Positions 34,477-43,545 of a stretch of DNA of 64,000 nucleotides are shown one piece after another. Within the stretch, counting starts at the first letter, position 1; each line of letters starts with the position of its first letter. The notes under the pieces are model-generated. The model saw nothing but the letters and a program-made list of their open reading frames with translations, was not told where the DNA came from and searched no databases. A program made the position numbers and the translations under genes. The DNA comes from Lewinellaceae bacterium (GTDB taxonomy: Bacteria; Bacteroidota; Bacteroidia; Chitinophagales; Saprospiraceae), in assembly GCA_016716135.1 (NCBI GenBank), contig JADJWX010000002.1, positions 310,001 through 374,000 on the forward strand. The letters are read 5' to 3'.

Positions 34477-34752
34477 ATGGCAGTTTACTATTCAAAAGAA
34501 AAGATCGCCGAAATCACCAAAGAGTACGGCAAAGACGAAAAAGACACCGGCAACGTAGAAGTACAGGTTGCCCTGTTGACCTACCAGATCGACGGTTTGT
34601 CGGGCCACCTTCGGGCAAATCCGAAGGACCACTCCACCCGCCGTTCGCTGTTGCATAAAGTTGCCCAGCGGAAAGCCCTGTTAGGCTACTATGCGAAGAA
34701 AGACATTTTCAAATACCGCGCACTGATCGAGAAGCTCGGCTTGCGGAAGTAA
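34477..34752 (+). CDS. rpsO: Ribosomal protein bS15 (uS15)
   Basis: The 91-residue protein matches S15 throughout, with TGNVEVQVALLTYQI, LRANPKDHSTRRSLLHKVAQRKALLGYY and a basic C-terminus (EKLGLRK). It binds 16S rRNA helices 20-22 early in 30S assembly. The rpsO-pnp order is the conserved bacterial arrangement, but here a terminator and ~590 bp with repeats separate them, so pnp is not simply in the same operon. Confidence 0.99.
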   Translation: MAVYYSKEKIAEITKEYGKDEKDTGNVEVQVALLTYQIDGLSGHLRANPKDHSTRRSLLHKVAQRKALLGYYAKKDIFKYRALIEKLGLRK

Positions 34753-34758
34753 TCCCGG

Positions 34759-34802
34759 GCGGGGTTGAGCAGGATTTTTACCGGGCTCAACCCCGCTTTT
34801 TT
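34759..34802 (+). terminator. Intrinsic terminator after rpsO
   Basis: A 12-bp perfect stem (GCGGGGTTGAGC at 34759-34770 with complement 34785-34796) is followed by six T. It starts 6 nt after the rpsO stop. Confidence 0.95.
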
Positions 34803-35349
34803 GTTCCCCTGAAATCAGATCAATTCCCACCTGAGCATGCTGTTTCGCTCCGCGAAACGTAAAATATACGGTGTTGTTTTTCAAAGGCGCACGCCCCATT
34901 ACCGCCCTGTCCCGGCGTTTTTTTAACAACACAAACAACTAATTTCAGACGTTCTTTAATTTAATAACCGCACCTGGAATAGCTCCAGTGTTCAAACGCT
35001 GGTACCCGACCGGCCGGTTTTGAAACGGGGAATTGTTTCCCCCACACAAAGACACAGGCGATTCGAGTACGGAGTGCGGAGTTACGAGTACGGAGTAGTT
35101 CACCATTCTAAGGAATGAAAATCGTAGCCTTAATTTGGTATCTGCACTAAAGCAATGAAGTACACATACCAGAAAGGTGAATCACTCCGCACTCGCAACT
35201 CCGTACTCGCAACTCCACAACTCCCTGCATCTTTGTGTGTATTTTCGGTTTCCAACCTTCCGGCATCTGATACGTCGTTTTTCTGAACAGGCTGTATTCA
35301 AAATGCGCCAAGGCGCACGCTGTTTCCCGGTGCACAAATGTTGATTTTT
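34803..35349. other. Intergenic region between rpsO and pnp
   Basis: No gene is seen. The stretch holds a hairpin element (35064-35215, listed separately) and, before it, unremarkable sequence. The pnp promoter and any PNPase-sensitive leader hairpin should lie after 35215, but no exact TAnnTTTG box is visible there. Confidence 0.45.
35064..35215. repeat. Hairpin element with word-repeat arms (CGAGTACGGAGT type)
   Basis: The left arm (35064-35096) is a tandem of CGAGTACGGAGT and GCGGAGTTA words; the right arm (35183-35215) is its imperfect complement. The core starts GTAGTTCACCATT, as in the elements at 17.25 kb and 44.3 kb, and ends GGTGAA. It is non-coding. Confidence 0.75.
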
Positions 35350-37656
35350 ATGGGAAAACAAATCCCGCTCCGTACCAGTTTCTCCCTGCCTGATGGCCGG
35401 GAAATCGTGCTGGAAACGGGCAAACTCGCCACGCAGGCCGACGGCAGCGTCGTCGTGCGTATGGGCAACACCATGCTGATCGCAACGGTTGTCAGTGCCC
35501 GTAAAGCCAAGGAAGGGCAGCCTTTCTTCCCCCTCTCCGTTGATTACCAGGAAAAATTTGCGTCGGCCGGCCGTATTCCGGGCAACTTCTTTCGGCGGGA
35601 AGCACGCCTTTCCGACTATGAGATTTTGGTCAGCCGCCTCGTCGACCGGGCCCTGCGCCCATTGTTCCCCGACGGCTACATGAACGAAACCCAGGTGATC
35701 ATCAACCTGATTTCGGCCGACAAAGACGTGCTGCCCGATGCATTGGCCGGCCTGGCTTGTTCTGCCGCTATTGCCACCAGCGACATTCCCGTGGAAGCCC
35801 TTTTTTCCGAAGTGCGGATTGCCCGGGTAGACGGTAAGTTTGTGCTAAATCCGGACCGCTCGCAGGTCGAACGCGCCGATATGGACTTCATCGTTGCTGC
35901 CACCAAAAACGACATTACCATGGTGGAGGGCGAAGCAAATGAATGTCAGGAACACGACCTCATCGAAGCGCTGAAAATTGCGCACGAAGCGATCCGCGTG
36001 CAAATTGATGCCCAGGAGCGCCTGGCTGAACTGGTCGGCGAAAAAGCCCTGGTAAAGCGACCGTTGCCCGAAATTTTGGAAAACGAAGACCTGAAAACGC
36101 TGGTCGAGAAGCATTGCAAAGACGATATCTACGCCCTCGCGCGCAGCGCCAGCGACAAAGCCACGCGCAAGGATACCCTGGAAGCGCTCAAGGAACGCCT
36201 CATCGAAACACTGACCACGGAGTTTGGTGAAGAATTTATGGAGGAGTGGAGCGCTCTGGCGGAGAAATATTTTGACAAGCTGAAAAAACACGTTATCCGG
36301 GATGTTGTCCTCTCCGAAGGCAAACGCCTCGACGGCCGGAAAAACGACGAGGTGCGGCCAATTTGGTGCGAAGTAGACTACCTGCCTTCCGCCCACGGTT
36401 CCGCAATTTTTAACCGCGGTGAAACCCAATCGCTTACCTCGCTGACGCTGGGCACCAAGCAGGATCAGGCTCTGATCGACAATGCCCTGAAGTCGTACGA
36501 CGACAGCTTTATCCTGCATTACAACTTCCCGCCCTACTCGGTGGGTGAAGTGAAACCGATGCGCGGACCCGGTCGCCGGGAAGTTGGGCACGCCAATCTC
36601 GCCGGCCGATCCATCCGCAAATTGATGCCGGAAAATTTTGCCTACACGGTACGGATCGTTTCGGACATCCTCGAATCCAACGGCTCCTCGTCGATGGCAA
36701 CGGTTTGCGCCGGCTCTTTGGCCCTGATGGACGGCGGTGTGCCGCTCAAGGCGCCTATCGCAGGAATTGCCATGGGCTGTATTGCCGATGAGAACAAACG
36801 CGTGGCTATCCTGTCCGACATCCTTGGCGACGAGGATGCGCTGGGCGACATGGACTTCAAAGTGACCGGTACGGCAAACGGTATCTGCGGCACCCAGATG
36901 GATATCAAAATCGACGGGATGCCCTATGAAATGTTGGAAAAAGCCCTCTTGCAGGCCCGCGAAGGCCGTTTGCATATTCTGGGCGAAATGGCCAAAACAC
37001 TGGCCGCACCGCGCGAAGACCTCAAACCCCACGCCCCGCGTATGGTTGAGTTCCGCATCGACCGCGACTACATTGGTGCAGTCATTGGACCGGGCGGTAA
37101 AGTCATCCAGGAATTGCAACGCCAAACGGGTACGACCATCAGCATCGATGAAGATGAAAAAGGCGGTATCGTGGCCATCTTCGGTCCGGATAAAACGGCC
37201 CTGGATGCGGCCAACGATATGATCCAGGACATCGTGTTTGTGCCGACGCCCGGCGATATCTACGACGGTGTGGTGGAGCGCGTGGAAGATTACGGCGCGT
37301 TTGTCAAATTCAAAGGCAAGAGCGGCCTCCTGCACGTGTCGGAAATCAGCTACGAGCGTGTGGAAAATGTTTCCGACTTGTACAAAGTTGGCGACGAATT
37401 AAAAGTACAACTGCTGGAAAACGATCCGAAAACGGGCAAACTGCGCCTTTCGGTGAAATCTATGTTGCCCAAACCCGAAGGTTACGTCGAGCGCTCCGGC
37501 GGCGGCGGCAACCGCGGCGGTGGTGGCGGCGGGTTCCGTGGCGGCGATCGGGATCGTGGAGGTCGCGGTGGCGACCGGCGTGGCGGTGATCGCGACCGCG
37601 ACCGGGGTGGCCGTGACCGTCGGGATGGCGGTGGTGGCCGCGACCGGCGGGGTTGA
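35350..37656 (+). CDS. pnp: Polyribonucleotide nucleotidyltransferase (PNPase) with RGG-rich tail
   Basis: PNPase degrades RNA 3'-5' by phosphorolysis. The protein has two RNase PH domains (first to ~230, second ~330-560 with the active-site RGETQSLTSLTLG region), an all-helical linker, a KH domain (IGPGGKVIQELQ) and an S1 domain (GDIYDGVVERVEDYGAFVKF). It then ends with ~50 residues almost entirely Gly, Arg and Asp (RGG and RDR repeats), absent from E. coli PNPase. Such a tail should bind RNA or promote condensation. ATG 35350 (MGKQIPLRTSF) fits the family; ATG 35338 would add four residues. Confidence 0.97.
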   Translation: MGKQIPLRTSFSLPDGREIVLETGKLATQADGSVVVRMGNTMLIATVVSARKAKEGQPFFPLSVDYQEKFASAGRIPGNFFRREARLSDYEILVSRLVDRALRPLFPDGYMNETQVIINLISADKDVLPDALAGLACSAAIATSDIPVEALFSEVRIARVDGKFVLNPDRSQVERADMDFIVAATKNDITMVEGEANECQEHDLIEALKIAHEAIRVQIDAQERLAELVGEKALVKRPLPEILENEDLKTLVEKHCKDDIYALARSASDKATRKDTLEALKERLIETLTTEFGEEFMEEWSALAEKYFDKLKKHVIRDVVLSEGKRLDGRKNDEVRPIWCEVDYLPSAHGSAIFNRGETQSLTSLTLGTKQDQALIDNALKSYDDSFILHYNFPPYSVGEVKPMRGPGRREVGHANLAGRSIRKLMPENFAYTVRIVSDILESNGSSSMATVCAGSLALMDGGVPLKAPIAGIAMGCIADENKRVAILSDILGDEDALGDMDFKVTGTANGICGTQMDIKIDGMPYEMLEKALLQAREGRLHILGEMAKTLAAPREDLKPHAPRMVEFRIDRDYIGAVIGPGGKVIQELQRQTGTTISIDEDEKGGIVAIFGPDKTALDAANDMIQDIVFVPTPGDIYDGVVERVEDYGAFVKFKGKSGLLHVSEISYERVENVSDLYKVGDELKVQLLENDPKTGKLRLSVKSMLPKPEGYVERSGGGGNRGGGGGGFRGGDRDRGGRGGDRRGGDRDRDRGGRDRRDGGGGRDRRG

Positions 37657-37684
37657 AAATTGAGATATTGAGATATTGAGATAT

Positions 37685-37719
37685 ATCCCGGTGTGGCTTG
37701 ATGCTGCACCGGGATTTTT
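37685..37719 (+). terminator. Intrinsic terminator after pnp
   Basis: ATCCCGGTG (37685-37693) pairs with CACCGGGAT (37707-37715) and five T follow. Just before it, three tandem copies of the word ATTGAGAT follow the pnp stop codon. Confidence 0.85.
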
Positions 37720-37978
37720 ACTGAGGTGATCTTAACTTTAATTGCCTTACCTGCCTTAATCGGAATCAAATCCGCGAAAATCCGCGTTTCGCCGCAGGCG
37801 AATCTGCGGTATCCGCGTTCAAATTGCTCTACATTGGCGCCTCCCTGGCGAACAGAAATAGAACGCCGATACCGCGGATTCGCCTGCGGCGAAGACGCTG
37901 ATAAACGCGGATTTTATTCCGCTAAAGATGATTTTCGGATTAATGGGGAAGCAAAGTTTAAATCACTTCACTTAGAGC
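37720..37978. repeat. Element C, copy 2: ~260-bp imperfect palindrome
   Basis: Homologous along its whole length to 32085-32348, with the same nested arms (CGGAATCAAATCCGCG and CGCCGCAGGCGAATC with complements). Both copies start a few bases after an intrinsic terminator, suggesting a preferred landing site. Not coding. Confidence 0.85.
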
Positions 37979-38160
37979 AGGTGGAAGCCGGGTGTTGTGT
38001 TGCTTACCAAATTTGGAAATGAACCGTTGCCCTGCATATTGTCGGCGTGACTCGAGTCATGGCGACAATAACCAAACAGAAAAATTGGATCGCCATGCCT
38101 TGAATTCGCCTGACACCCTATTTTTGCCCACCGCTAATCGATCCACAGCCCTGCCATTCC
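37979..38160. promoter_or_regulatory. Spacer with a perfect 12-bp palindrome upstream of a secreted protein
   Basis: TGACTCGAGTCA near 38047 is perfectly palindromic and could be an operator or chance. No clear promoter box is found. The rest shows no feature. Confidence 0.3.
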
Positions 38161-38799
38161 ATGCGAATACTGCTACTCCTTTTCCTTTTTGCCGCCAACA
38201 TCCACGCCCAGGTAACCCTCGTCCGCGAAGCGCCAAACGACAGTTTCGACCTTGCTTGTGCCAACTGCCGCATGGAGGTGCTCGACCTGGCCATCACCCG
38301 CGGCCAGCACGCCATACCGATGAATATGAAAAAGCCGGTGTCTGTAAACCTGCTCCTGTGGCGCTACTACGACAACATCGTGCAAAAAGAGGTGCTGATG
38401 GCCGACGAGCCCTTCTGGACCGACGGCGTGCAACTGATCGATGAAGTGCCGGACGATGCGCTGCTTTCCATTCATTTGAATCTGAACTGGATTGACTCAG
38501 CCGGGCAGTCACACAAGTTTTACCTGGTGCTGGCCGGACTGAGCAAGCAGGATTTTGCCCGGCTTCCCGTAGAAACAACCTATGACCCGGATACCTATGC
38601 ACCCTACCGCTTTGCTGCGATAGGGCTGGTCATGCTTGCTGAGGACGATTGGGAAACCTACGACAGTTTTGAAGGCAGTTGTTTTTTAAACAGCATCGAC
38701 CTTAAAAAACGCGCCATCTCCGGCACATTCGACTTTGTGGCAAACCGGGTAGGCATGGAAAAACTGGGTATTTTTACCAACGGGGCGTTCAGCCGGTAA
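38161..38799 (+). CDS. Secreted protein, unknown function
   Basis: A 212-residue protein with a short signal peptide (MRILLLLFLFAANIHAQ) and one Cys pair close to the mature N-terminus (CANCRME). The remainder is mixed alpha/beta with no membrane helix and no domain I recognise. It lies alone between element C copy 2 and a strong hairpin, followed by cdd. The signal peptide and consistent codon use support a real gene. Confidence 0.65.
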   Translation: MRILLLLFLFAANIHAQVTLVREAPNDSFDLACANCRMEVLDLAITRGQHAIPMNMKKPVSVNLLLWRYYDNIVQKEVLMADEPFWTDGVQLIDEVPDDALLSIHLNLNWIDSAGQSHKFYLVLAGLSKQDFARLPVETTYDPDTYAPYRFAAIGLVMLAEDDWETYDSFEGSCFLNSIDLKKRAISGTFDFVANRVGMEKLGIFTNGAFSR

Positions 38800-38809
38800 G
38801 GCGTTACGC

Positions 38810-38850
38810 GCGTACTCGTCCTACGACTCCAAGTCGTAGGACGAGTACGC
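38810..38850. terminator. Perfect 19-bp stem hairpin after the secreted protein
   Basis: Positions 38810-38828 and 38832-38850 are exact complements around a 3-nt loop. There is no T-run, so it may stabilise the 3' end or be a REP-like palindrome. Confidence 0.7.
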
Positions 38851-38911
38851 CCAAGCACGCAATTTTATTCTTCAAAAACCTGTACCTTCAAGGCCCGTTA
38901 AACTCCTGATA

Positions 38912-39394
38912 ATGAAGGAACATACCCTGCAGAGTACATTCAAACACTACGAATCCGACGCCGAACTCCCGACGCCGGAGCGCGAACTACTGGCGCATGC
39001 CCGTGCCGCCCTGACACATTCGTATTCGCCGTATTCCAACTTTAAAGTTGGTGTGGCCCTCCAAATGGCCAATGGCGAAATGCTCGGTGGCAGCAATTAC
39101 GAAAATGCAGCTTATCCGCTCTGCATTTGTGCCGAGCAATCGGCCCTGGCCGCCGCCGCAAGCCGCTATCCGGGTGTCGCAGTTTTGGCAATAGCCATCG
39201 TTGTAAAAAGCCCGCACAAAGTAATTGATAGCCCGGCGGCGCCTTGCGGGGGCTGCCGGCAGGTCATTTGCGAAACCGAACAGCGGAATCAACAGCCCAT
39301 CCGGATTGTCCTGCAAGGGGAAACCGGACCGGTGTATGTGTTCGATACCGGCGCATCCTTGTTGCCACTGGCTTTTGGTCCCGGATATTTGTAG
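38912..39394 (+). CDS. cdd: Cytidine deaminase
   Basis: The 160-residue enzyme deaminates cytidine and deoxycytidine in pyrimidine salvage. It has the zinc site CAEQSALAAA (Cys and catalytic Glu) and PCGGCRQV (two Cys), plus the substrate loop SYSPYSNFKVGVAL and GSNYENAAYPLC. Its length is that of the homotetrameric class with a ~20-residue N-terminal extension common in Bacteroidota. It has no neighbours of the same pathway. Confidence 0.97.
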   Translation: MKEHTLQSTFKHYESDAELPTPERELLAHARAALTHSYSPYSNFKVGVALQMANGEMLGGSNYENAAYPLCICAEQSALAAAASRYPGVAVLAIAIVVKSPHKVIDSPAAPCGGCRQVICETEQRNQQPIRIVLQGETGPVYVFDTGASLLPLAFGPGYL

Positions 39395-39476
39395 GCAGGG
39401 TTGCAGTCAATTTTGATCGCTTCTAAATTGTCGGGTTCTTTAAAACCAAAATATGCCTGTAGCCATTACCGTGTAG

Positions 39477-39484
39477 TACTTTTG
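39477..39484 (+). promoter_or_regulatory. -7 box upstream of sdhC
   Basis: TACTTTTG fits TAnnTTTG and lies 75 nt before ATG 39559. No -33 box at the usual distance. It would drive the sdh locus. Confidence 0.45.
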
Positions 39485-39558
39485 TTGCTGCATCAGCTTT
39501 TTGCTTTCTTTGCATAGCAAGAAAACTTCACTATCGCTTATAACTCATCACTACGAAA

Positions 39559-40245
39559 ATGAGTTGGTTCTCCAAATTTATTACGTCCTCCATTGGTCAG
39601 AAGGTAGTCATGTCCCTGACGGGGCTTTTCCTTACGCTTTTTCTCGCGGTACACCTGTTGGGCAACCTGCAGTTGCTGCAAGACGACGGCGGCGAAGCGT
39701 TCAACGTGTACGCCTATTTCATGACCCACAACCCGTTGATTAAAACGATTTCCTACCTGCTGTATGCTTCCATTCTGTTGCATGCCGTTCAGGGGATTTT
39801 GATCTGGCGCAGCAATAAAACGGCGCGGGGCGCCCATCGCTATGCCGTAAACCACGTGCGCAGTACCGAACGGGCCTCCCGGAATATGGGCTGGCTCGGG
39901 ATCATCATTTTTGTATTCATCCTGCTGCACCTCTACCAGTTTTGGTTTCAGATGCATTGGGGTAGCCTCGTGTATGTGGAATACGAGGGGTACACAAACC
40001 CGGTCAAAGACCTGTACGCACTGGTCGCCGATTCCTACAAAAACCTGGGTTTTGTGGTGTTCTACGTGATTTCTATGGCCGTGGTCGGTTTTCACCTGTG
40101 GCACGGCTTCTGGTCGCTGTTTCAAACCATCGGCCTCAACCACTCCAAATACACCCCTCTGATCAAAGGTATCGGCGCTGCCTATGCGGTAATCGTACCC
40201 TTGCTCTTTGCCGTAATTCCGGTGGTCATGTATTTTAAAAGTTGA
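39559..40245 (+). CDS. sdhC: Succinate dehydrogenase cytochrome b556/b558 subunit
   Basis: A 228-residue five-helix membrane anchor of the type used by Bacteroidota and epsilonproteobacterial fumarate reductases, carrying diheme b. It transfers electrons from SdhB to menaquinone. Helix-borne histidines expected for heme are visible (AVHLLGNLQ, ILLHAVQGIL, LLHLYQFWF, GFHLWHGFW). Begins MSWFSKFITSSIGQKVVMSLTGLFL, a hallmark of the family. First gene of the sdhC-sdhA-sdhB cluster; no sdhD is needed in this type. Confidence 0.95.
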   Translation: MSWFSKFITSSIGQKVVMSLTGLFLTLFLAVHLLGNLQLLQDDGGEAFNVYAYFMTHNPLIKTISYLLYASILLHAVQGILIWRSNKTARGAHRYAVNHVRSTERASRNMGWLGIIIFVFILLHLYQFWFQMHWGSLVYVEYEGYTNPVKDLYALVADSYKNLGFVVFYVISMAVVGFHLWHGFWSLFQTIGLNHSKYTPLIKGIGAAYAVIVPLLFAVIPVVMYFKS

Positions 40246-40249
40246 AAAA

Positions 40250-40340
40250 ATTACGGGTTGGGAGGTTACTGGTTGGAAGGTTTTCAGCCACCCGAAATAT
40301 TGTAAACCTTTGAACCCTAAACCCTTAACCAGAAATCTTT
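40250..40340. repeat. Imperfect inverted word repeat between sdhC and sdhA
   Basis: Immediately after the sdhC stop, words of the type GGGTTGGGAGGTT and GGTTGGAAGGTTTT appear. They are mirrored by AAACCTTTGAACCCTAAACCC before sdhA. This resembles the word-arm hairpins at other gene ends but is shorter and less exact. It could modulate sdhC/sdhA expression ratio. Confidence 0.5.
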
Positions 40341-40364
40341 CCGTTTAAAGCAAAACAGGCAGTA

Positions 40365-42296
40365 ATGGCTTCTAAAAATAAACTCAATTCCAATATCCCG
40401 GAAGGTCCGGTGACGGAAAAATGGGAAAACTACAAAGGGCATGTGCCGCTCGTGGCGCCCAATAACAAACGCCGGATTGATGTGATTATCATTGGTTCAG
40501 GGCTCGCCGGCGCTTCGGCAGCAGCTTCTTTGGGCGAGTTGGGCTACAATGTGAAAGTGTTTACGTTTCACGACAGCCCGCGCCGGGCGCACTCCATTGC
40601 GGCACAGGGCGGGATCAATGCCGCCAAAAACTACCGCAACGACGGCGACTCGGTGTACCGCCTTTTTTACGACACCATCAAAGGCGGCGACTACCGCGCC
40701 CGCGAAGCCAACGTACACCGCCTGGCGGAAGTTTCCACGGAGATCATCGACCAGTGCGTGGCGCAGGGGGTACCCTTTGCGCGGGAGTACGGCGGCCTGC
40801 TGGAGAACCGCTCGTTCGGCGGCGTGCAGGTATCGCGTACGTTTTATGCCCGCGGCCAAACCGGCCAGCAGCTGCTTATCGGCGCTTACCAGGCGCTTAG
40901 CCGGCAGATCGCCCTGGGCTCCGTCAAAATGTACAATCGCCACGAAATGCTCGATGTGGTAGTGGTCGACGGCCAGTGTCGCGGCATCATCGCGCGCAAC
41001 CTGCTGACCGGCCAACTGGAACGCCACGGCGCACATGCCGTCGTGCTCTGCACCGGCGGTTATGGCAACGTGTTCTACCTCAGCACCAATGCCATGCTGT
41101 GCAATACCACGGCTGCCTGGCGTGCGCACCGGCGCGGCGCCTACTTCGGCAACCCCTGCTACACCCAGATCCACCCCACCTGCATCCCCGTTTCGGGCGA
41201 TTACCAGTCGAAACTGACCCTCATGTCGGAATCGCTGCGCAACGACGGGCGCTGCTGGGTACCCATGCACAGTGAGGATGTCAAAAAACACCCCAATGAT
41301 ATTCCTGAAAATGCACGAGATTATTACCTCGAACGCCGCTACCCGGCATTCGGTAACCTGGTACCCCGCGACATCGCCAGCCGCGCCGCCAAAACGGAAT
41401 GTGACAACGGCAAAGGCGTAGGCCCCACCGGACTGGCCGTGTATCTCGATTTCGCCGATGCCATCAAACGGCTGGGCAAAAGCACCGTGGAGGCCCGCTA
41501 CGGCAACCTGTTCGAGATGTACGAAAAAATTACGGGCGACAACCCCTACGAAGTGCCTATGCGCATTTACCCGGCGGTGCACTACACTATGGGTGGCCTT
41601 TGGGTCGACTATGAGCTGATGACCACCATCCCCGGCTTGTACGCAGCCGGCGAAGCCAACTTCAGCGATCACGGCGCCAACCGCCTTGGCGCTTCGGCGC
41701 TCATGCAAGGCCTGGCTGACGGTTATTTTGTGCTGCCGTACACAATCGGCGCCTATTTGAGCAACGAAATTCGCACCGGCCCGATTTCAACCAATACGCC
41801 GGAGTTTGATAAGGTGGAAAAAGAAGTACTCAACCGTATTCATCAACTCACGGCAGTGCAGGGCAGCCAAAGTGTGGAGTCGTTTCACCGGCGCCTGGGC
41901 AAAATAATGTGGGATAAATGTGGCATGGCGCGCAATGCTGAAGGTTTGAAAGAAGCGATACAAGAAATCCGGGAGCTGCGCCATGAATTTTGGAAAGACG
42001 TGTTCGTACCCGGCCGCCGCGACGAGTTTAATCCCGAACTGGAAAAAGCCTGGCGTGTAGCCGACTTCCTTGAGTTGGGCGAACTGATGTGTGAAGACGC
42101 CCTGCACCGCAACGAAAGCTGCGGCGGCCACTTCCGCGAGGAATACCAAACGCCGGAAGGGGAAGCCTTGCGCGACGATAAGAAATTTATGTACGTGGCA
42201 GCCTGGGAGTGGCGCGGCGACGATGCCAAGCCGGAGTTGCACAAGGAAGCGCTGGATTATGAGGAGATCAAGGTGACGCAGCGGAGCTATAAATAG
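40365..42296 (+). CDS. sdhA: Succinate dehydrogenase/fumarate reductase flavoprotein subunit
   Basis: The 643-residue FAD subunit oxidises succinate to fumarate. It has the dinucleotide-binding motif IIGSGLAGASAAASLGELGYNV, the HSIAAQGGINAAKNY segment whose His carries covalent FAD, HPTCIPVSGDYQSKL, and GLYAAGEANFSDHGANRLGASALMQGLADG. The C-terminal capping helices are intact. This is the Bacteroidota/epsilon-type subunit pairing with SdhC above. It is separated from sdhB by two unrelated genes (42354-43527), which is unusual. Confidence 0.98.
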   Translation: MASKNKLNSNIPEGPVTEKWENYKGHVPLVAPNNKRRIDVIIIGSGLAGASAAASLGELGYNVKVFTFHDSPRRAHSIAAQGGINAAKNYRNDGDSVYRLFYDTIKGGDYRAREANVHRLAEVSTEIIDQCVAQGVPFAREYGGLLENRSFGGVQVSRTFYARGQTGQQLLIGAYQALSRQIALGSVKMYNRHEMLDVVVVDGQCRGIIARNLLTGQLERHGAHAVVLCTGGYGNVFYLSTNAMLCNTTAAWRAHRRGAYFGNPCYTQIHPTCIPVSGDYQSKLTLMSESLRNDGRCWVPMHSEDVKKHPNDIPENARDYYLERRYPAFGNLVPRDIASRAAKTECDNGKGVGPTGLAVYLDFADAIKRLGKSTVEARYGNLFEMYEKITGDNPYEVPMRIYPAVHYTMGGLWVDYELMTTIPGLYAAGEANFSDHGANRLGASALMQGLADGYFVLPYTIGAYLSNEIRTGPISTNTPEFDKVEKEVLNRIHQLTAVQGSQSVESFHRRLGKIMWDKCGMARNAEGLKEAIQEIRELRHEFWKDVFVPGRRDEFNPELEKAWRVADFLELGELMCEDALHRNESCGGHFREEYQTPEGEALRDDKKFMYVAAWEWRGDDAKPELHKEALDYEEIKVTQRSYK

Positions 42297-42353
42297 GGGC
42301 GTTGTACTTAGGTGACTTCTAATGGAAATTATAACCATTAAATATAACCTGCT

Positions 42354-42794
42354 ATGCCAAAATTGCTGAATTACGCGCTTGTTACTGTTTTTGGGCTTTC
42401 CATGTATGCTTGCTCGGTGAACAATAATGATGACCCTGAACCTGCCAAAACGCCTACGATCTGGGATAAATTAGCCGGAAATTATACCGGCGATGGAATG
42501 TGTGTTTCGTGGCGATATGGCGATATCGATACCACTTATTATAGTGGTAAGAGTTTTATTGTAGATTCTATAACACCTGGCAAATTGTATACAAAACGTG
42601 GCTGGATTTGGGAATTAGACGGTGATTCTATATCAAATTCAACATCGGGAATTTTGAAGTACAATTATATTGGCTCCAATGGAAAGTTTGATTCGGCCCA
42701 GTTTGATACTCTGACGTTGGAATTGCACTGGGTATCTGGTGGCGGATATGGCTATACAAAAGATAAATGTATTTTCGATTATAAGCATGATTAG
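42354..42794 (+). CDS. Small lipoprotein inserted in the sdh cluster
   Basis: A 146-residue protein with a lipoprotein signal (VFGLSMYACSVNNND; Cys ~20) and an Asp-rich start of the mature part. The body is beta-rich (NYTGDGMCVSWRYGDIDTTYYSG), a lipocalin-like or calycin-like pattern often seen in Bacteroidota lipoproteins, but no family is certain. The gene is visibly richer in A/T than sdhA and sdhB, suggesting a later arrival. It lies between sdhA and the next secreted protein on the same strand. Confidence 0.65.
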   Translation: MPKLLNYALVTVFGLSMYACSVNNNDDPEPAKTPTIWDKLAGNYTGDGMCVSWRYGDIDTTYYSGKSFIVDSITPGKLYTKRGWIWELDGDSISNSTSGILKYNYIGSNGKFDSAQFDTLTLELHWVSGGGYGYTKDKCIFDYKHD

Positions 42795-42903
42795 GCAGAA
42801 AACCGATTTCCTTGCCGTGTTGTCATCAGATTCTGATCCCGCAGTATACGGTTGGAAATTCAGGATGGACCATTGAATGAAATTAATTCCCAATTGCTCA
42901 TAA

Positions 42904-43527
42904 ATGAAACCTGGTTTTTGGGCTTTTGCATTTTTTTTGGGATTACCTCAGGTGAGTATGGGCCAACACGCCATCCCCTTAAAAAACCCGTCATTCGAGG
43001 ATGCGCCACAGTGTTGTACCATGCCTGAAGGTTGGTACTACTACGGCCACCGCGACGAATCGCCGCCGGATATTCAACCTGGTTCTTTTGAGGTGACTAC
43101 TCCGGCACTTGATGGGAAGACTTATCTGGGTCTGGTGTTGCGCGACAACAAAACGTGGGAAGGTATCGGGCAGGATCTAGAACAACCGATGCAAAAAGGA
43201 TACTTATACGAATTGACAATAGCGCTTGCCATGCCGGAAAAAATGATTTCTATTTCGCGAACTACCGGCGAGTATGCCCCTTTTAATCACCCGGTGTTAT
43301 TCCGAATTTGGGGCGTTGACATTAAAAATAAAAAGGAAGAATTACTGGCGGAAACACCCAAAATTGATCACGTTGATTGGAAAAACTATACGTTTACTCT
43401 TTTACCTCGTAAAGGCAACTACCCGGCCATTGCCTTTACGGCCTGGTTTGCAGACGGCCTGGAAAATCCGTACAACGGATACATACTGGTAGATAATTCC
43501 TCTGCTTTAAAAGTAATCACACCGTAA
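42904..43527 (+). CDS. Secreted beta-sandwich protein inserted in the sdh cluster
   Basis: A 207-residue protein with a signal peptide (MKPGFWAFAFFLGLPQVSMG). A single domain follows, starting LKNPSFEDAPQ and containing GWYYYGHRDESPPDIQPG, DGKTYLGLVLRDNKTWEGIGQ, FRIWG and NGYILVDNSSAL. This resembles the carbohydrate-binding-like galactose-binding-fold domain that precedes OmpA domains in many Saprospiraceae proteins. Here it stands alone. Ends 18 nt before sdhB, so translation may be linked to it. The role is unknown. Confidence 0.7.
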   Translation: MKPGFWAFAFFLGLPQVSMGQHAIPLKNPSFEDAPQCCTMPEGWYYYGHRDESPPDIQPGSFEVTTPALDGKTYLGLVLRDNKTWEGIGQDLEQPMQKGYLYELTIALAMPEKMISISRTTGEYAPFNHPVLFRIWGVDIKNKKEELLAETPKIDHVDWKNYTFTLLPRKGNYPAIAFTAWFADGLENPYNGYILVDNSSALKVITP

Positions 43528-43545
43528 AATAAAGTACATCACGAT

